Of a stretch of DNA of 64,000 nt, positions 9,131 to 20,035 are shown piece after piece. The position numbers and the translations under genes were made by a program. The notes under the pieces were generated by a model. It had not been told where the DNA came from, ran no database searches, and was given only the letters and a program-made list of their open reading frames with translations. Source of the DNA: Pseudomonas sp. BBP2017 (GTDB lineage Bacteria > Pseudomonadota > Gammaproteobacteria > Pseudomonadales > Pseudomonadaceae); assembly GCF_003024385.1 (NCBI RefSeq), contig NZ_PVZN01000004.1:62001-126000 (forward strand). The letters run 5' to 3'. The first letter of the stretch is position 1. Each line of letters starts with the position of its first letter.

Positions 9131-10690
9131 TCAGCGACCTGTCACCTGCGCCCGCTCGACCAGTTCCTCGTACAATCGCGCATAGGGTTCCACCGCCTGG
9201 CACCAGTTGAACGGCTGGGTCATGGCCAGGCAGCGCATGGCGCCCAGCAGGTCCTTTTTGCCGTACACATAGAAGGCCCGGCTGAGTGCTTCGCGGTAGC
9301 TGTCGACCGTGGACTCGTCGAACAGAAAGCCGGTGACACCGTTTTCAATGGTATCGGCCAGGCCGCCGGTGTTGCGCGCGACCGGCAGCGAGCCGAAGCG
9401 TTGCGCATACATCTGGCTCAGGCCACAGGGCTCATAGCGCGACGGCATCAGCAGAAAATCGCTGCCGGCGAACATGCGCCGGGCATCGGTTTCGTTGAAG
9501 CCGATACGCACGCCGATCTGGCCGGGGTGACGCTGGGCCAGTTCGCGCATGGCCTGTTCTTCTTCCGGTTCGCCACGACCGATAATCGCGATCTGGCCGC
9601 CCTGGCTGACAATGTAGTCGGCCACCCCCAGGGTCAGGTCCAGGCCTTTCTGGTAGACCAGGCGGGAGACCACGGCAAACAGTGGTCCGGTTGAGGGTTT
9701 GAGCTCAAACAGTTCGCGCACCTGACGGCTATTGACCGCCTTGCCGTCCCAGTCATTGAGGCTGAAGGGGTGAGCCAGGTGCGGGTCGCTGGCCGAGTCC
9801 CAGCTTTCATCAATGCCGTTGGGGATGCCGCTGAGCAGACCTTGTTGCGCCTTGCTGCCGAGAAACCCGTCGAGGCCGCAGCCGAAGGCCGGGGTGGTAA
9901 TTTCCCGGGCGTAGGTGGCGCTGACCGTGGTGATATGGCTGGAGTAGGCAAGGCCGGCCTTGAGGAACGACAGCTTGCCGTAGAACTCCATGCCTTCCTG
10001 CTGCAGGGCATGGGCGGGAATCGCCAGTTCCGGGCAGCAGGCACGGCTGACCACGCCTTGATAAGCCAGGTTGTGAATGGTGAACAGGGTAGGGGTTTGC
10101 AGGCCGCGCCAGTGCATGTAAGCCGGGGCCAGCCCTGCGGGCCAGTCATGGGCATGGACCAGGTCGGGCTTCCAGTGAACCATGCCTTCACCGGCAGCGA
10201 TCTCGGCGGCTGCCAGGCCCAGGCGGGCGAAGCGAATGTGATTGTCCGGCCAGTCACGGCCGTTGTTGGCACCATAGGGAGTGCCTTCACGCTGATACAG
10301 TTCCGGGCAGATCAGCACATAGATGACCAGGCCGTCGGCCAGGTCCATGCGCCCGATCTTGCACGGCGGCAATGCCGCATGACCGCCCAGTTCACCGACC
10401 AGGTGAATGGGGTTTTCGCTTTCCAGTACCTGCGGGTAACCGGGGATCAACACGCGTACATCATGCAGATGACGCATCGCTCGCGGCAGGGCGGCGGACA
10501 CGTCGCCCAGGCCGCCGGTCTTGACCAGATCGGCGATTTCCGAAGTGACGAACAAGACTTTGCGCTTGTTCGGATGGTGCCGGGAATCGGCGCCGGGTGC
10601 CTTGGCTGTCGTATTGAAGTCCGTGGTCACAGACGCACGGTTGTCCGGGGTGAAATGCTCTACATGAGGTTCGACAGCGGCACTGATCAT
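9131..10690 (-). CDS. glgA: Glycogen synthase GlgA (GT5)
   Basis: ADP-glucose-dependent starch/glycogen synthase, 519 aa. The KTGGLGDV ADP-glucose-binding motif follows KVLFVTSEIADLV near the N-terminus after an approximately 45-residue extension, and the C-terminal GT-B motif PSRYEPCGLSQMYAQRFG followed by NTGGLADTI is intact. ATG 10690 is preceded by GGAGAGAAGT, a good ribosome-binding site, and is preferred to longer in-frame starts. It is the first gene of the operon glgA-treZ-malQ-treY-DUF2934-glgX. glgB, treS and glgP are not in the window and presumably lie elsewhere. Confidence 0.95.
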   Translation of the reverse strand: MISAAVEPHVEHFTPDNRASVTTDFNTTAKAPGADSRHHPNKRKVLFVTSEIADLVKTGGLGDVSAALPRAMRHLHDVRVLIPGYPQVLESENPIHLVGELGGHAALPPCKIGRMDLADGLVIYVLICPELYQREGTPYGANNGRDWPDNHIRFARLGLAAAEIAAGEGMVHWKPDLVHAHDWPAGLAPAYMHWRGLQTPTLFTIHNLAYQGVVSRACCPELAIPAHALQQEGMEFYGKLSFLKAGLAYSSHITTVSATYAREITTPAFGCGLDGFLGSKAQQGLLSGIPNGIDESWDSASDPHLAHPFSLNDWDGKAVNSRQVRELFELKPSTGPLFAVVSRLVYQKGLDLTLGVADYIVSQGGQIAIIGRGEPEEEQAMRELAQRHPGQIGVRIGFNETDARRMFAGSDFLLMPSRYEPCGLSQMYAQRFGSLPVARNTGGLADTIENGVTGFLFDESTVDSYREALSRAFYVYGKKDLLGAMRCLAMTQPFNWCQAVEPYARLYEELVERAQVTGR

Positions 10691-10884
10691 ACTTCTCTCC
10701 GTCCCTATGTGGCGGGTGTGGTCACCCGTTGTTGTTTGTCTGCTCAGCGTCTCTCTGTGTGTGGAAGCAACCTTGCGATCCATGCCCTTAACCTTGCGCG
10801 CAAGCGCTACGCGATACGGCGATCCAGCCGACGGCGTGGTGAAGCGAAATGGGATGTTCGAGCCTCGCCTGGATGTCCAGAAAC

Positions 10885-10910
10885 GTAGGTCTCATAACTT
10901 GCTGACCTAC
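10885..10910. promoter_or_regulatory. Inverted repeat upstream of glgA
   Basis: Perfect 7-bp arms GTAGGTC (10885-10891) and GACCTAC (10904-10910) separated by 12 bases, about 200 bases upstream of the glgA start. Possible operator; no regulator is identifiable from sequence alone. Confidence 0.35.
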
Positions 10911-11001
10911 TGCGATTTCAGAAAATTCGACTTATTTCTGTCGTATTTTCCAGACAGTCTCGTGGCCGAATACTGAGTGTAGGAGAGATAGTGTGGAATA
11001 T

Positions 11002-11017
11002 GTGACCCATTGGTCAC
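11002..11017. promoter_or_regulatory. Palindrome GTGACC-N4-GGTCAC
   Basis: Perfect 6-bp inverted repeat with a 4-base centre, lying between glgA and the small coiled-coil gene. It could be an operator, or a short hairpin ending the leftward transcript, though no clear T-run follows on either strand. Confidence 0.35.
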
Positions 11018-11186
11018 TTTCCTTTCTGAAAGGGGAGCGCTGGGTATTTTTGCCGGACGATCTCGGCGCTTACGGGGAGGCACTTGGCGGATGGCGGTGG
11101 GGTGACAACGGACGTTGAGCAAACCGCGCAGGCACAGGCGCCTCGCCGTTCGCCAGCAAAGCGCGTTAGACAGCCTTGGGTTGGGC

Positions 11187-11354
11187 TCAGGCGGGTGTGG
11201 CTGGATTGCCGGCCTGGGCTTGCTGCAATTGCTGGCTCAATTGCTCTACTTGCTGCTGGAGGCGGTCACGTTCTTCGCGCAAGCGGCGCAATTCATCCCG
11301 GTGAACTGTGACGTAGAGGGTCTGGGGCGGCATTTTCGGTAGAAGGGGGGCCAT
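11187..11354 (-). CDS. Small coiled-coil protein, unknown function
   Basis: 55-aa protein from ATG 11354 (GAGG 6 nt upstream). After a short Pro-rich N-terminus (MAPLLPKMPPQTLYVTV), residues about 18-48 form a continuous charged heptad-like helix (RDELRRLREERDRLQQQVEQ...), strongly predicting a coiled coil, then a Gly/Pro/Ala end. No signal peptide or known domain. I do not recognise a function; it sits alone between glgA and gnd, transcribed toward glgA, so cotranscription with glgA is possible but the gap is long. Confidence 0.6.
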   Translation of the reverse strand: MAPLLPKMPPQTLYVTVHRDELRRLREERDRLQQQVEQLSQQLQQAQAGNPATPA

Positions 11355-11552
11355 TGCATACCTCGCGAAGGGCTGGTCGTTGTTACAAGCGTAGCCGCTC
11401 GATCGGGCGCGATTCTGAATTCTTTTTCTCATCATGGGAACTTTTTTGTCTCGCGCTGTCTTGCCGCTCGTCGATGAACCAGGCAGGCGCAGGCTGGACT
11501 AACCTTGAAGGCCTGAGCGGTCAGTTTTCATCAGCTATGGGAGCATCGGCAC

Positions 11553-12532
11553 ATGCAACTGGGAATCGTCGGTCTGGGCCGCATGGGCGGCAATATTGCG
11601 AGACGCTTGATGCGCGGCGGCCATAGTACGGTGGTGCATGACCGCGACCACAATGCTGTTAAAACACTGGAAAAAGAGGGCGCCAATGGCGCGCACGACC
11701 TTGGCGCGCTGGTGGCCAAACTGAAGAAACCGCGAGCGGTATGGGTGATGCTGCCAGCCGGCGAGCCGACCGAGCAGACCATCGCGAAACTGGCAGATAT
11801 GCTCGACGCCGACGATGTGATCATCGATGGCGGCAACACCTTCTACAAGGACGACATCCGCCGCGCCGCTGACCTGGGCAAACGTCAGTTGCACTACATT
11901 GATGTCGGCACCTCGGGCGGTGTCTGGGGGCTGGAACGCGGTTATTGCATGATGATCGGTGGAGAGAAAGCAGTCGTCGACCGCCTTGATCCACTGTTCG
12001 CCAGCCTGGCCCCCGGCGTTGGCAGCATCCCCCGTACCCGTGGTCGCCAGGGCCCGGCCGGGCGTGCCGAGCAGGGCTACATCCATGCCGGCCCTGCAGG
12101 TGCTGGTCATTATGTGAAGATGATTCATAACGGCATCGAGTATGGCCTGATGCAGGCCTATGCCGAAGGCTTCGACATACTCCAAAGCAAGGGCAGCGAG
12201 GTATTGCCGGCCGAGCAGCGTTTTGATCTGGATGTCGCCGAGATCGCCGAGGTCTGGCGGCGTGGCAGCGTGGTCACCTCCTGGTTGCTGGACCTGAGCG
12301 CTGATGCGCTGGTGGCCGACCCGCAGCTCAGTGGCTACAGCGGCTCGGTGGCCGACAGTGGCGAAGGCCGCTGGACCATCGATGCCGCGGTGGAGCAGGC
12401 CGTTCCCGTACCGGTGTTGTCCAGCGCCTTGTTCGCACGCTTTCGCTCACGCCAGCAGCAGGGCACCTATGCAGACCGGATGCTCTCGGCCATGCGCTTT
12501 GGCTTTGGTGGCCACGTTGAGAACAAAGCCGA

Positions 12533-12536
<4 letters not shown>
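11553..12536 (+). CDS. gnd: 6-phosphogluconate dehydrogenase (decarboxylating), short type
   Basis: 327-aa enzyme oxidising 6-phosphogluconate to ribulose-5-phosphate. It belongs to the short (about 300-330 aa) class rather than the 470-aa class; short enzymes are often NAD-preferring. Seen: Rossmann GLGRMG (residues 7-12), [17 protein letters not shown] (91-100), the substrate loop [12 protein letters not shown] (119-130) and catalytic [10 protein letters not shown] with K189 and N193. The ATG follows GGGAG. It overlaps zwf by 4 nt (ATGA), so the two oxidative pentose-phosphate steps are translationally coupled, in reverse of pathway order. Confidence 0.95.
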
Positions 12537-14032
<1,496 letters not shown>

Positions 14033-14037
14033 GGCCG

Positions 14038-15540
14038 TCACAGCCAGTAAGTCACCGCCCACCAGCCCAGGCTGCCCATCACCACGGTGTAAGGCAAGGC
14101 CATCCACACCATCCGCCCGTACGACAGACGAATCAACGGTGCAATCGCTGAGGTCAGCAGAAACAGGAAAGCCGCCTGGCCATTGGGGGTCGCCACACTC
14201 GGCAGGTTGGTGCCGGTGTTGATTGCCACGGCCAGGGTCTCGAAGTGCTCGCGGCTCATATGACCATTGAGGAACGCCTGTTTGACCTCGGTGATGTAAA
14301 TGGTGGCGACGAACACGTTGTCGCTGATGGCCGAGAGCAAGCCGTTGGCAATGAACAGCATGCCCGCTTGCTGATCAGTCGGCAGCGCCAGCACCCACTG
14401 GATCAGCGGGGTGAACAGTTGCTGGTCATGAATCACCGCGACCACCGCAAAGAACACCACCAGTAGCGCGGTGAACGGCATGGCATCCTGGAAGGCGCGG
14501 CCCAGGCGGTGCTCGTCGGTGATGCCAGTGAAGGCGGTGATCAGCACGATCACCAACAGACCGATCAGGCCCACCTCAGCAATGTGCAGGCCCAGGCCGA
14601 TAATCAGGATCAGTGCGGCCAGACCTTGTACCAGGAGCGCAGCACGTTGTTGCGAGGTACGCTGGGCATCGTCTTCGGCGGCATAGGCGGCCAGCACCTG
14701 GCGCACGTTGTCCGGCAGCAGGGTGCCATAGCCAAACCAGCGCAGTTTCTCCAGCAACACACAGGTCACCAGGCCGGCGGCCAGCACTGGCAACGACACG
14801 GGGGCAACCTTGAGGAAGAAATCGCCGAAGTGCCAGCCCATCTCATGGCCAATCAGCAGGTTCTGAGGTTCGCCTACCAGGGTGCAGACGCCACCCAGCG
14901 CGGTGCCGACAGCGCCATGCATCAGCAGGCTGCGCAGGAAGGCGCGAAACTGTTGCAGGTCGTCGCGTAGCAGTTGGGCGATGTCGTGGTCACTGTCCAG
15001 GTTCGACTCTTCCCGAGGGTTTGCCCCTGAGGCGACCCGGTGGTACACCGAGTAGAAACCCACCGCTGCGCTGATGATCACTGCGGTAACGGTCAGGGCA
15101 TCGAGAAACGCCGAGAGAAAGGCTGAGAGAAAGCAGAACAGCAAGGCCAGCAACGCCTTGGAACGCACGCCGAGGAGAATCCGCGAGAAGGCGAATAACA
15201 GCAGATCCTTCATGAAATAGATGCCGGCGACCATGAACATCAGCAGCAGGAGCACCGGGAAATTGTGCAGCAGCTCGTCATACAGCGCCTGCGGCGTGGT
15301 CATGCCCAGCGCCAGAGCTTCGGCCACCAGCAAGCCGCCTGGCATCAAGGGGTAGCACTTGAGCGCCATGCCCAAGGTAAAGATGAACTCAATCACCAGT
15401 ACCCAACCGGTGACCACCGGCCCGAGGGTGACCAGCAGCAGCGGGTTGAGCAGCAGGAACAGGCACAGGGTGGCCTTGTACCAGCGGGGCGACTGCCCGA
15501 GGAAGTTATGGGCCAGGGCGCCGGCCAGGGAGCGGGGCAT
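14038..15540 (-). CDS. nhaB: Na+/H+ antiporter NhaB
   Basis: 500-aa inner-membrane protein with about 12 hydrophobic segments, exchanging cytoplasmic Na+ for protons for sodium and pH homeostasis. The sequence follows the NhaB pattern from the N-terminus ([22 protein letters not shown]-type region split over residues 11-34) through [16 protein letters not shown] (about 148-163) and [15 protein letters not shown] to the C-terminal half with [13 protein letters not shown] and [23 protein letters not shown] at 15540 with AGGA about 10 nt upstream. Convergent with zwf, divergent from the crotonase gene. Confidence 0.95.
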   Translation of the reverse strand: MPRSLAGALAHNFLGQSPRWYKATLCLFLLLNPLLLVTLGPVVTGWVLVIEFIFTLGMALKCYPLMPGGLLVAEALALGMTTPQALYDELLHNFPVLLLLMFMVAGIYFMKDLLLFAFSRILLGVRSKALLALLFCFLSAFLSAFLDALTVTAVIISAAVGFYSVYHRVASGANPREESNLDSDHDIAQLLRDDLQQFRAFLRSLLMHGAVGTALGGVCTLVGEPQNLLIGHEMGWHFGDFFLKVAPVSLPVLAAGLVTCVLLEKLRWFGYGTLLPDNVRQVLAAYAAEDDAQRTSQQRAALLVQGLAALILIIGLGLHIAEVGLIGLLVIVLITAFTGITDEHRLGRAFQDAMPFTALLVVFFAVVAVIHDQQLFTPLIQWVLALPTDQQAGMLFIANGLLSAISDNVFVATIYITEVKQAFLNGHMSREHFETLAVAINTGTNLPSVATPNGQAAFLFLLTSAIAPLIRLSYGRMVWMALPYTVVMGSLGWWAVTYWL

Positions 15541-15594
15541 GAAAATGTATCCTAATAATTCAACAGGAGCGCAAGGTGCCGGATACAGGCCTTC

Positions 15595-15661
15595 ATATCA
15601 AGAGGTAAAAGTCCCGGTTTTGGCACAAGTGCGGCCTTTGGGCACGCTTGTGCCTTGATAT
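15595..15661. promoter_or_regulatory. Nested inverted repeats between nhaB and crotonase gene
   Basis: Outer arms ATATCAAG (15595-15602) and CTTGATAT (15654-15661) enclose inner arms GGCACAAG (15622-15629) and CTTGTGCC (15647-15654); both pairs are perfect. The element fills the divergent promoter region of nhaB and the crotonase gene. It could be a dimeric regulator site or a structured leader; no regulator is assigned. Confidence 0.45.
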
Positions 15662-15700
15662 AGTCCGGCAATTATCCTCGCCACCTTCAAGGAAAGCGCC

Positions 15701-16513
15701 GTGACTGAGTACCAGGCATTCAAGGTCGAACTCAACGACAACATCGCCCATGTGCAGATCAACCGCCCGGAAAAGTACAACGCGATGAACGCGCCTTTCT
15801 GGAGCGAAATCGTCGAGATCTTCAAATGGATCGATGACACCGACGCGGTACGCGCGGTGGTCATCAGCGGCGCGGGCAAACACTTCTCCGCCGGCATCGA
15901 CCTGATGCTGCTGGCTTCGGTGGCCAACGAACTGGGCAAGGATGTCGGCCGCAATGCGCGCCTGCTGCGGCGCACCATCCTGCGCATGCAAGCCTCCTTC
16001 AATGCCGTGGACAAGTGCCGCAAGCCGGTACTGGCGGCGATCCAGGGCTACTGCATCGGCGGCGCCATTGATCTGGTCTCGGCCTGCGACATGCGCTACT
16101 GCAGCAAAGATGCACAGTTCTCGATCAAGGAAATCGACATGGGCATGGCGGCCGACGTCGGCACCTTGCAGCGCCTGCCACGCATCATCGGCGATGGTGT
16201 CATGCGCGAACTGGCCTACACCGGGCGCAATGTCGAAGCTGATGAGGCGCAGCGCATCGGCCTGGTCAACCGGGTCTACGACGACCATCAGGCATTGCTC
16301 GAAGGAGTCTTTGCCATTGCCGCCGAAATTGCGGGAAAATCCCCCATTGCCGTGGCCGGTACCAAAGAAATGCTCAGCTATATGCGCGATCACCGTATCG
16401 ACGATGGCCTGGAGTACATTGCCACCTGGAACGCCGCCATGTTGCAATCCACCGATCTGCGGGTGGCCGTTGCCGCCCACATGAGCAAACAGAAACCCGA
16501 GTTCGCCGACTGA
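15701..16513 (+). CDS. Crotonase/enoyl-CoA hydratase family protein
   Basis: 270-aa crotonase-fold enzyme acting on acyl-CoA. Seen: INRPEKYNAMN (residues about 20-30), oxyanion-hole regions SGAGKHFSAGIDL and AAIQGYCIGGAIDLVSACD, and KEIDMGMAADVGTLQRLP (about 147-164), in which the acidic residues (E148, D150 and D156 in this region) resemble the delta3,5-delta2,4-dienoyl-CoA isomerase subgroup more than classical hydratases. That subgroup moves double bonds during unsaturated fatty-acid oxidation. GTG start at 15701 with AAGGA upstream. It is followed by nudC after 33 nt on the same strand. Exact substrate unproven. Confidence 0.88.
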   Translation: MTEYQAFKVELNDNIAHVQINRPEKYNAMNAPFWSEIVEIFKWIDDTDAVRAVVISGAGKHFSAGIDLMLLASVANELGKDVGRNARLLRRTILRMQASFNAVDKCRKPVLAAIQGYCIGGAIDLVSACDMRYCSKDAQFSIKEIDMGMAADVGTLQRLPRIIGDGVMRELAYTGRNVEADEAQRIGLVNRVYDDHQALLEGVFAIAAEIAGKSPIAVAGTKEMLSYMRDHRIDDGLEYIATWNAAMLQSTDLRVAVAAHMSKQKPEFAD

Positions 16514-16546
16514 TTGCAGCGGCGGGCCCGCGCAAGGAACCGGAAC

Positions 16547-17377
16547 ATGGCTGTGCGTTGGACCACCGCGGTACTGGACACAAACCTCGCAGGCGGCTGG
16601 GCGGTCGCACGCTGCAATGAGGGCTTCCTGGTTGACGGCAATGGTGCGCTGTTCCCGCGCGACTGGCTCAAGCGTCAGGAGCTGGACGTGTTGTTCGAGC
16701 ACGGTATCGGCCATTTCGATGGTCAGCCGGTGTACCTGCTCGAACTGCGCCAGCCGCAAGCGCTGGCCGGTTGCAGTTGGCGCGGGTTGCGCCAGTTCAT
16801 GCTTGAAGGTGACTTCGATACCTACAAGATTCTCGGCTATGCGGCGCAGATCGCCACCTGGGCCCGTGAGCACCGGTTTTGTGGCAGTTGCGGCCAGGCC
16901 ATGAGCCAGATCCACCTGGAACGGGCGATGTACTGCCAGCCCTGTGACCTGCGCAGCTACCCGCGTATCTCGCCGAGCATGATTGTGCTCATCACCCGTG
17001 GTGACGAAATTCTTCTGGCCCGCTCACCGCGCTTTGTCACCGGGGTCTACAGCACCCTGGCCGGTTTTGCCGAGCCTGGCGAATCGGCCGAGGACTGCCT
17101 GGTGCGCGAGGTGCGCGAAGAGGTGGCGATCGAGGTGCAGAACATCCAGTACGTCGGTAGCCAGTGCTGGCCGTTCCCGCATTCGATGATGCTCGGTTTT
17201 CATGCCGAATACGCCGCAGGTGAGATTGTCATGCAGGCGGACGAGATCGAGGATGCGCAGTGGTTCCGGGTCGATGCGCTGCCGCCGTTGCCGGCGGGGC
17301 GCTCGATTGCCCGGTACCTGATCGATCTCTACGTGGCGCGGCGCTTAGGCCTGGCCGAACCAGTGCTGCCACGCTAG
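16547..17377 (+). CDS. nudC: NAD(H) pyrophosphatase / NAD-decapping hydrolase NudC
   Basis: 276-aa Nudix hydrolase that splits NADH to NMNH and AMP and removes NAD caps from RNA. Seen: a four-Cys zinc ribbon, FCGSCG ... YCQPCD (about residues 107-132), the Nudix box [20 protein letters not shown] (about 168-187) and the family signature SQCWPFPHS just after it (usual form SQPWPFPxS; Cys replaces Pro). ATG 16547 has AAGGAA upstream; earlier in-frame codons precede the zinc-free N-terminal domain without similarity. Probably cotranscribed with the crotonase gene. Its 3' end overlaps the convergent permease gene by about 33 nt. Confidence 0.93.
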   Translation: MAVRWTTAVLDTNLAGGWAVARCNEGFLVDGNGALFPRDWLKRQELDVLFEHGIGHFDGQPVYLLELRQPQALAGCSWRGLRQFMLEGDFDTYKILGYAAQIATWAREHRFCGSCGQAMSQIHLERAMYCQPCDLRSYPRISPSMIVLITRGDEILLARSPRFVTGVYSTLAGFAEPGESAEDCLVREVREEVAIEVQNIQYVGSQCWPFPHSMMLGFHAEYAAGEIVMQADEIEDAQWFRVDALPPLPAGRSIARYLIDLYVARRLGLAEPVLPR

Positions 17378-18124
17378 GCGCACGGTCAAGGCCAGCACCA
17401 CGGTGATGAACACCGGGCGGATGAACTTGCTGCCGCCACTGATGGCGGTACGCGCGCCGAAAAAGGCCCCGACCATCAGTGCCGAGCCCATGGACAAGCC
17501 GACCAGCCAGTCGACCTGACCGGAAAAGATGAACACTGACAAGGCCGCAGCGTTGCTGACGAAATTCATGCTGCGCGCCACGCCACTGGCCTTGACCAGG
17601 TCGATGGGGTAGAGCAACAGGGTGCTGACGGTCCAGAACGCACCGGTACCAGGCCCGGCCACACCGTCATAGAAGCCCAGGGTCAGGCCCTGGGGCAGCT
17701 GCCATTTCTTCTTCACCGGCACATCGGCATCCAGCGGTGCCTTGGGCGTGCCGCCGAACAGCAGGTAGACCCCGCAGAGGAAGACGATCACCGGCAGCAT
17801 CTTGTTCAGCCACTCAGCTGGCAGGTAGTGCGCGACCACCGCGCCGATCAGGGCGCCGACAAAGGTGCCACCCAGTGCATGGCGCCACTGGTGCGGGTGG
17901 AACAGTTTGCGTCGGTAGTAGGTGAATCCGGCAGTGGCCGAGCCGAAGGTTGAGCTGAGTTTGTTGGTGCCCAGTACCAGGTGTGGCGGCATACCGGCGG
18001 TCAGCAGGGCGGGGGTGGTCAACAAGCCACCGCCACCGGCGATGGCGTCGATGAATCCGGCAACAAAGGCAACGGCGGCGAGAATGGCGAGGGTGGTCAG
18101 ATCTACGCTAAGTTCGAAAGGCAT
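17345..18124 (-). CDS. TSUP family (TauE/SafE) membrane permease
   Basis: 259-aa inner-membrane protein with about eight hydrophobic segments and the characteristic N-terminal [22 protein letters not shown] motif (split here: [12 protein letters not shown], about residues 22-33) plus [12 protein letters not shown] second, repeat-like half has [16 protein letters not shown] and [14 protein letters not shown]. Family members export or import sulfite, sulfoacetate and related anions, but substrate cannot be told from sequence. ATG at 18124 with a weak ribosome-binding site. It overlaps the nudC end convergently. Confidence 0.88.
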   Translation of the reverse strand: MPFELSVDLTTLAILAAVAFVAGFIDAIAGGGGLLTTPALLTAGMPPHLVLGTNKLSSTFGSATAGFTYYRRKLFHPHQWRHALGGTFVGALIGAVVAHYLPAEWLNKMLPVIVFLCGVYLLFGGTPKAPLDADVPVKKKWQLPQGLTLGFYDGVAGPGTGAFWTVSTLLLYPIDLVKASGVARSMNFVSNAAALSVFIFSGQVDWLVGLSMGSALMVGAFFGARTAISGGSKFIRPVFITVVLALTVRLAWQHWFGQA

Positions 18125-18411
18125 GGCATGGACTTAATCGATTGGGCGCAGAAGGGGCCGCGCCCGAGGGCCGATATGGTAATGGAGATCAAGGCCGTCT
18201 GTCAGGGCATGCTGCGCTCAACCGTGGGCGCATGCGTCGCTTTCAGGTTCTTGTCACAATCTGCGACAACGGGCCGCACCCCGAAAATAAAGGGATACAG
18301 ACGTACGGGGCGATAGACGCTGGAACCTTGGCGGACCCCCATGACAAAATGTCGCGCTTTCACGACAGGCCTCGTGCGCGAGGCGCAACACCTTCCCCAA
18401 AGGATGGTTAC

Positions 18412-19023
18412 ATGACTGATTTACTGACCCGGCGCCAGGTCATGGCCGGGATCAGCCTGCTGAGCCTCGGTGTTCTGGCAGGTTGCGACCCCCGCTCCGG
18501 TGGTGCGCTCGATTTCAAATACGGCAAGGACATGAGCAACAAGATCCTCGGCCGCTCCTTCAAACTCAAGGACACCCAAGGCAATCCACGCACGCTGTCC
18601 AGCTTCTGGGGCTCGATGCCGATGGTGTTCTTCGGCTTTACCCAGTGCCCGGCGGTGTGTCCGACCACCCTGGCGCGCGCGGCACAGATCAAGAAACTGA
18701 TGGGCCGCGATGGTGGTTTCCTGCAGGTGGTGTTCATCAGTCTCGACCCTGAGCGCGACACCCCCGAGGTGCTCGATGCCTACGTCAAGGCCTTCGATCC
18801 TTCGTTCGTGGCGCTGTCCGGCACCCTCGAAGAGACAGCCGCGGCCGCCAAGGAATTCGGTGTGTTCTACGAGAAGGTGCCAAGTGGCGACACCTACACC
18901 ATCTCGCACACCTCAACCAGTTATGTCTTCGATTCCCGTGGCCAGTTGCGCCTGGGACTGTCCCATTCACTGACCGCCAAAGAGTGCACCGAAGATCTGC
19001 TCACGGTCATGGAGGTATGTTAA
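18412..19023 (+). CDS. SCO1/SenC family copper chaperone lipoprotein
   Basis: 203-aa thioredoxin-fold protein that delivers copper to, or reduces, the CuA site of cytochrome oxidase. The N-terminus TRRQVMAGISLLSLGVLAGC has a twin Arg and a lipobox with C25, so it is likely a Tat- or Sec-exported lipoprotein. Copper ligands are present: CPAVC (C79 and C83) and H166 in the SHTSTSY segment. ATG 18412 follows AAAGGATGG; longer upstream frames cover non-coding-like sequence. The stop codon overlaps the next ATG by one base (TAATG), giving a tight two-gene operon with PCuAC. Confidence 0.92.
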   Translation: MTDLLTRRQVMAGISLLSLGVLAGCDPRSGGALDFKYGKDMSNKILGRSFKLKDTQGNPRTLSSFWGSMPMVFFGFTQCPAVCPTTLARAAQIKKLMGRDGGFLQVVFISLDPERDTPEVLDAYVKAFDPSFVALSGTLEETAAAAKEFGVFYEKVPSGDTYTISHTSTSYVFDSRGQLRLGLSHSLTAKECTEDLLTVMEVC

Positions 19024-19502
19024 TGCGTTACCCAGCCCAACCGTTCAAACGCACCCTGGCCGCTCTGGTCCTGCTTTGCCTGGCGTTGCCGGCCATGGCC
19101 GATACCAGCGTCAGCGACGCCTGGGTTCGCGCTACTGTGCCGCACCAGCAGTCGACCGGGGCCTTCATGACCCTCACCGCCAGCAGCGACAGCAAGCTGG
19201 TGGATGTGCAGTCGCCGGTAGCCGAAATCGTCCAGGTACACCAGATGACCATGGACAACGATGTCATGGGCATGAAGCAGGTGCATAGCGTCGATTTGCC
19301 CGCCGGCAAGGCGGTCAGCCTCGACCCCAACGGTTATCACGTGATGTTGATGAAGCTCAAGCAGCAGGTCAAGGAGGGCGAGCAGGTGCCCCTGACCCTG
19401 GTGATTGAAGACGCCAAGGGCCATAAGCAGACCCTCGAGGTCAAGGCGCCAGTACGTGCCCTGAACGCCGAAGCCATGCACGGTCACGAGCACATGCATT
19501 GA
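19023..19502 (+). CDS. Periplasmic copper chaperone PCu(A)C
   Basis: 159-aa protein with a Sec signal peptide (about residues 1-26, cut after ALPAMA). It carries the exact PCuAC copper-site spacing H-x10-M-x21-H-x-M: H73, M84, H106 and M108. It binds Cu(I) and passes it to oxidase CuA sites together with Sco proteins. It has a Met/His-rich C-terminal tail (EAMHGHEHMH) that may bind extra copper. It starts in the TAATG overlap with the sco gene; cotranscription is near certain. Confidence 0.93.
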   Translation: MRYPAQPFKRTLAALVLLCLALPAMADTSVSDAWVRATVPHQQSTGAFMTLTASSDSKLVDVQSPVAEIVQVHQMTMDNDVMGMKQVHSVDLPAGKAVSLDPNGYHVMLMKLKQQVKEGEQVPLTLVIEDAKGHKQTLEVKAPVRALNAEAMHGHEHMH

Positions 19503-19528
19503 TCGCGTGTTGACAGGCATATCAAAGT

Positions 19529-19556
19529 CAGGCTGCGGTCAAGGACAGGCAGCCTG
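19529..19556 (+). terminator. Possible hairpin after the copper chaperone operon
   Basis: Arms CAGGCTGC (19529-19536) and GCAGCCTG (19549-19556), perfect 8 bp, 27 bases after the PCuAC stop. There is no strong T-run, so intrinsic termination is uncertain; the element may protect the mRNA 3' end. Confidence 0.4.
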
Positions 19557-19677
19557 TCGTGTACCCGCGTGAGCGTGGAACACGTGGCAGCACAGCCATG
19601 AAGCCTGGTTGAGCTTATGTCAGATCGGGTGACATTGGTGAATGTCTCACCAATCCGTTCGGACTTGCAGGCACTGC

Positions 19678-19902
19678 TCAGCGAAAGCGTGGCAGGGGGC
19701 GATCGACCTTCAGCGATGTCAGGGTTTTCTTGACCAGTGCTTCGTCGGCTTCCACCGCCTTGAGGCTGGCACGGATGCGGCCGGCGACCGGTACGTCGCC
19801 CTGACGATCGATCCAGTCGGCAATTTCCTTGCAGGCCGAGGTCAGCGTGGCTTGCCGGTGATCGATCAGGGTCAGTAGCGTGGTGATGTCTTTTTCGGAC
19901 AT
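19678..19902 (-). CDS. Small hypothetical helical protein (74 aa)
   Basis: Cytoplasmic-looking, mostly helical 74-aa protein with no signal peptide or membrane segment. Notable are repeated Asp/Glu/Lys helices (TLLTLIDHRQATLTSACKEI, ADEALVKKTLTSLKVDRPLP) and one Cys. The ATG at 19902 is preceded by GGAGG at about 8 nt, a strong ribosome-binding site, supporting real expression. I do not recognise a function. It sits alone between the copper operon and sotB. Confidence 0.65.
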   Translation of the reverse strand: MSEKDITTLLTLIDHRQATLTSACKEIADWIDRQGDVPVAGRIRASLKAVEADEALVKKTLTSLKVDRPLPRFR

Positions 19903-20035
19903 GGTGCAATCCTCCTTTCAGCGAATTCAGTGTAGCAGCGCCGGTGAAATCTGCTCTCTTGCGCCTGGCCAATATGCAGCGGCGCGGTTGTGACTGGCCG
20001 GCGTCTGCAATCGATCTGGAGTAACACCCCTACCG

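Larger units (their letters stand above)
10691..11186. promoter_or_regulatory. Intergenic region upstream of glgA
   Basis: About 500 bases without a convincing gene; short open frames here have no family-like sequence. It should carry the promoter of the glgA operon. Two dyads stand out: GTAGGTC/GACCTAC at 10885-10910 (12-nt spacer) and GTGACC-CATT-GGTCAC at 11002-11017. The part at 10890-11000 is more AT-rich than its surroundings, as expected of a promoter. The small coiled-coil gene to the right also reads leftward, so its 3' end may supply a terminator here. Confidence 0.5.

Noticed and set aside
10707-10976. 89-codon open frame upstream of glgA
   Set aside because: It overlaps the glgA ribosome-binding site antisense, has no start signal and unusual composition; treated as regulatory DNA.
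15593-16915. Minus-strand open frame across the crotonase and nudC genes
   Set aside because: Both plus-strand genes are intact family members; the minus frame lacks motifs.
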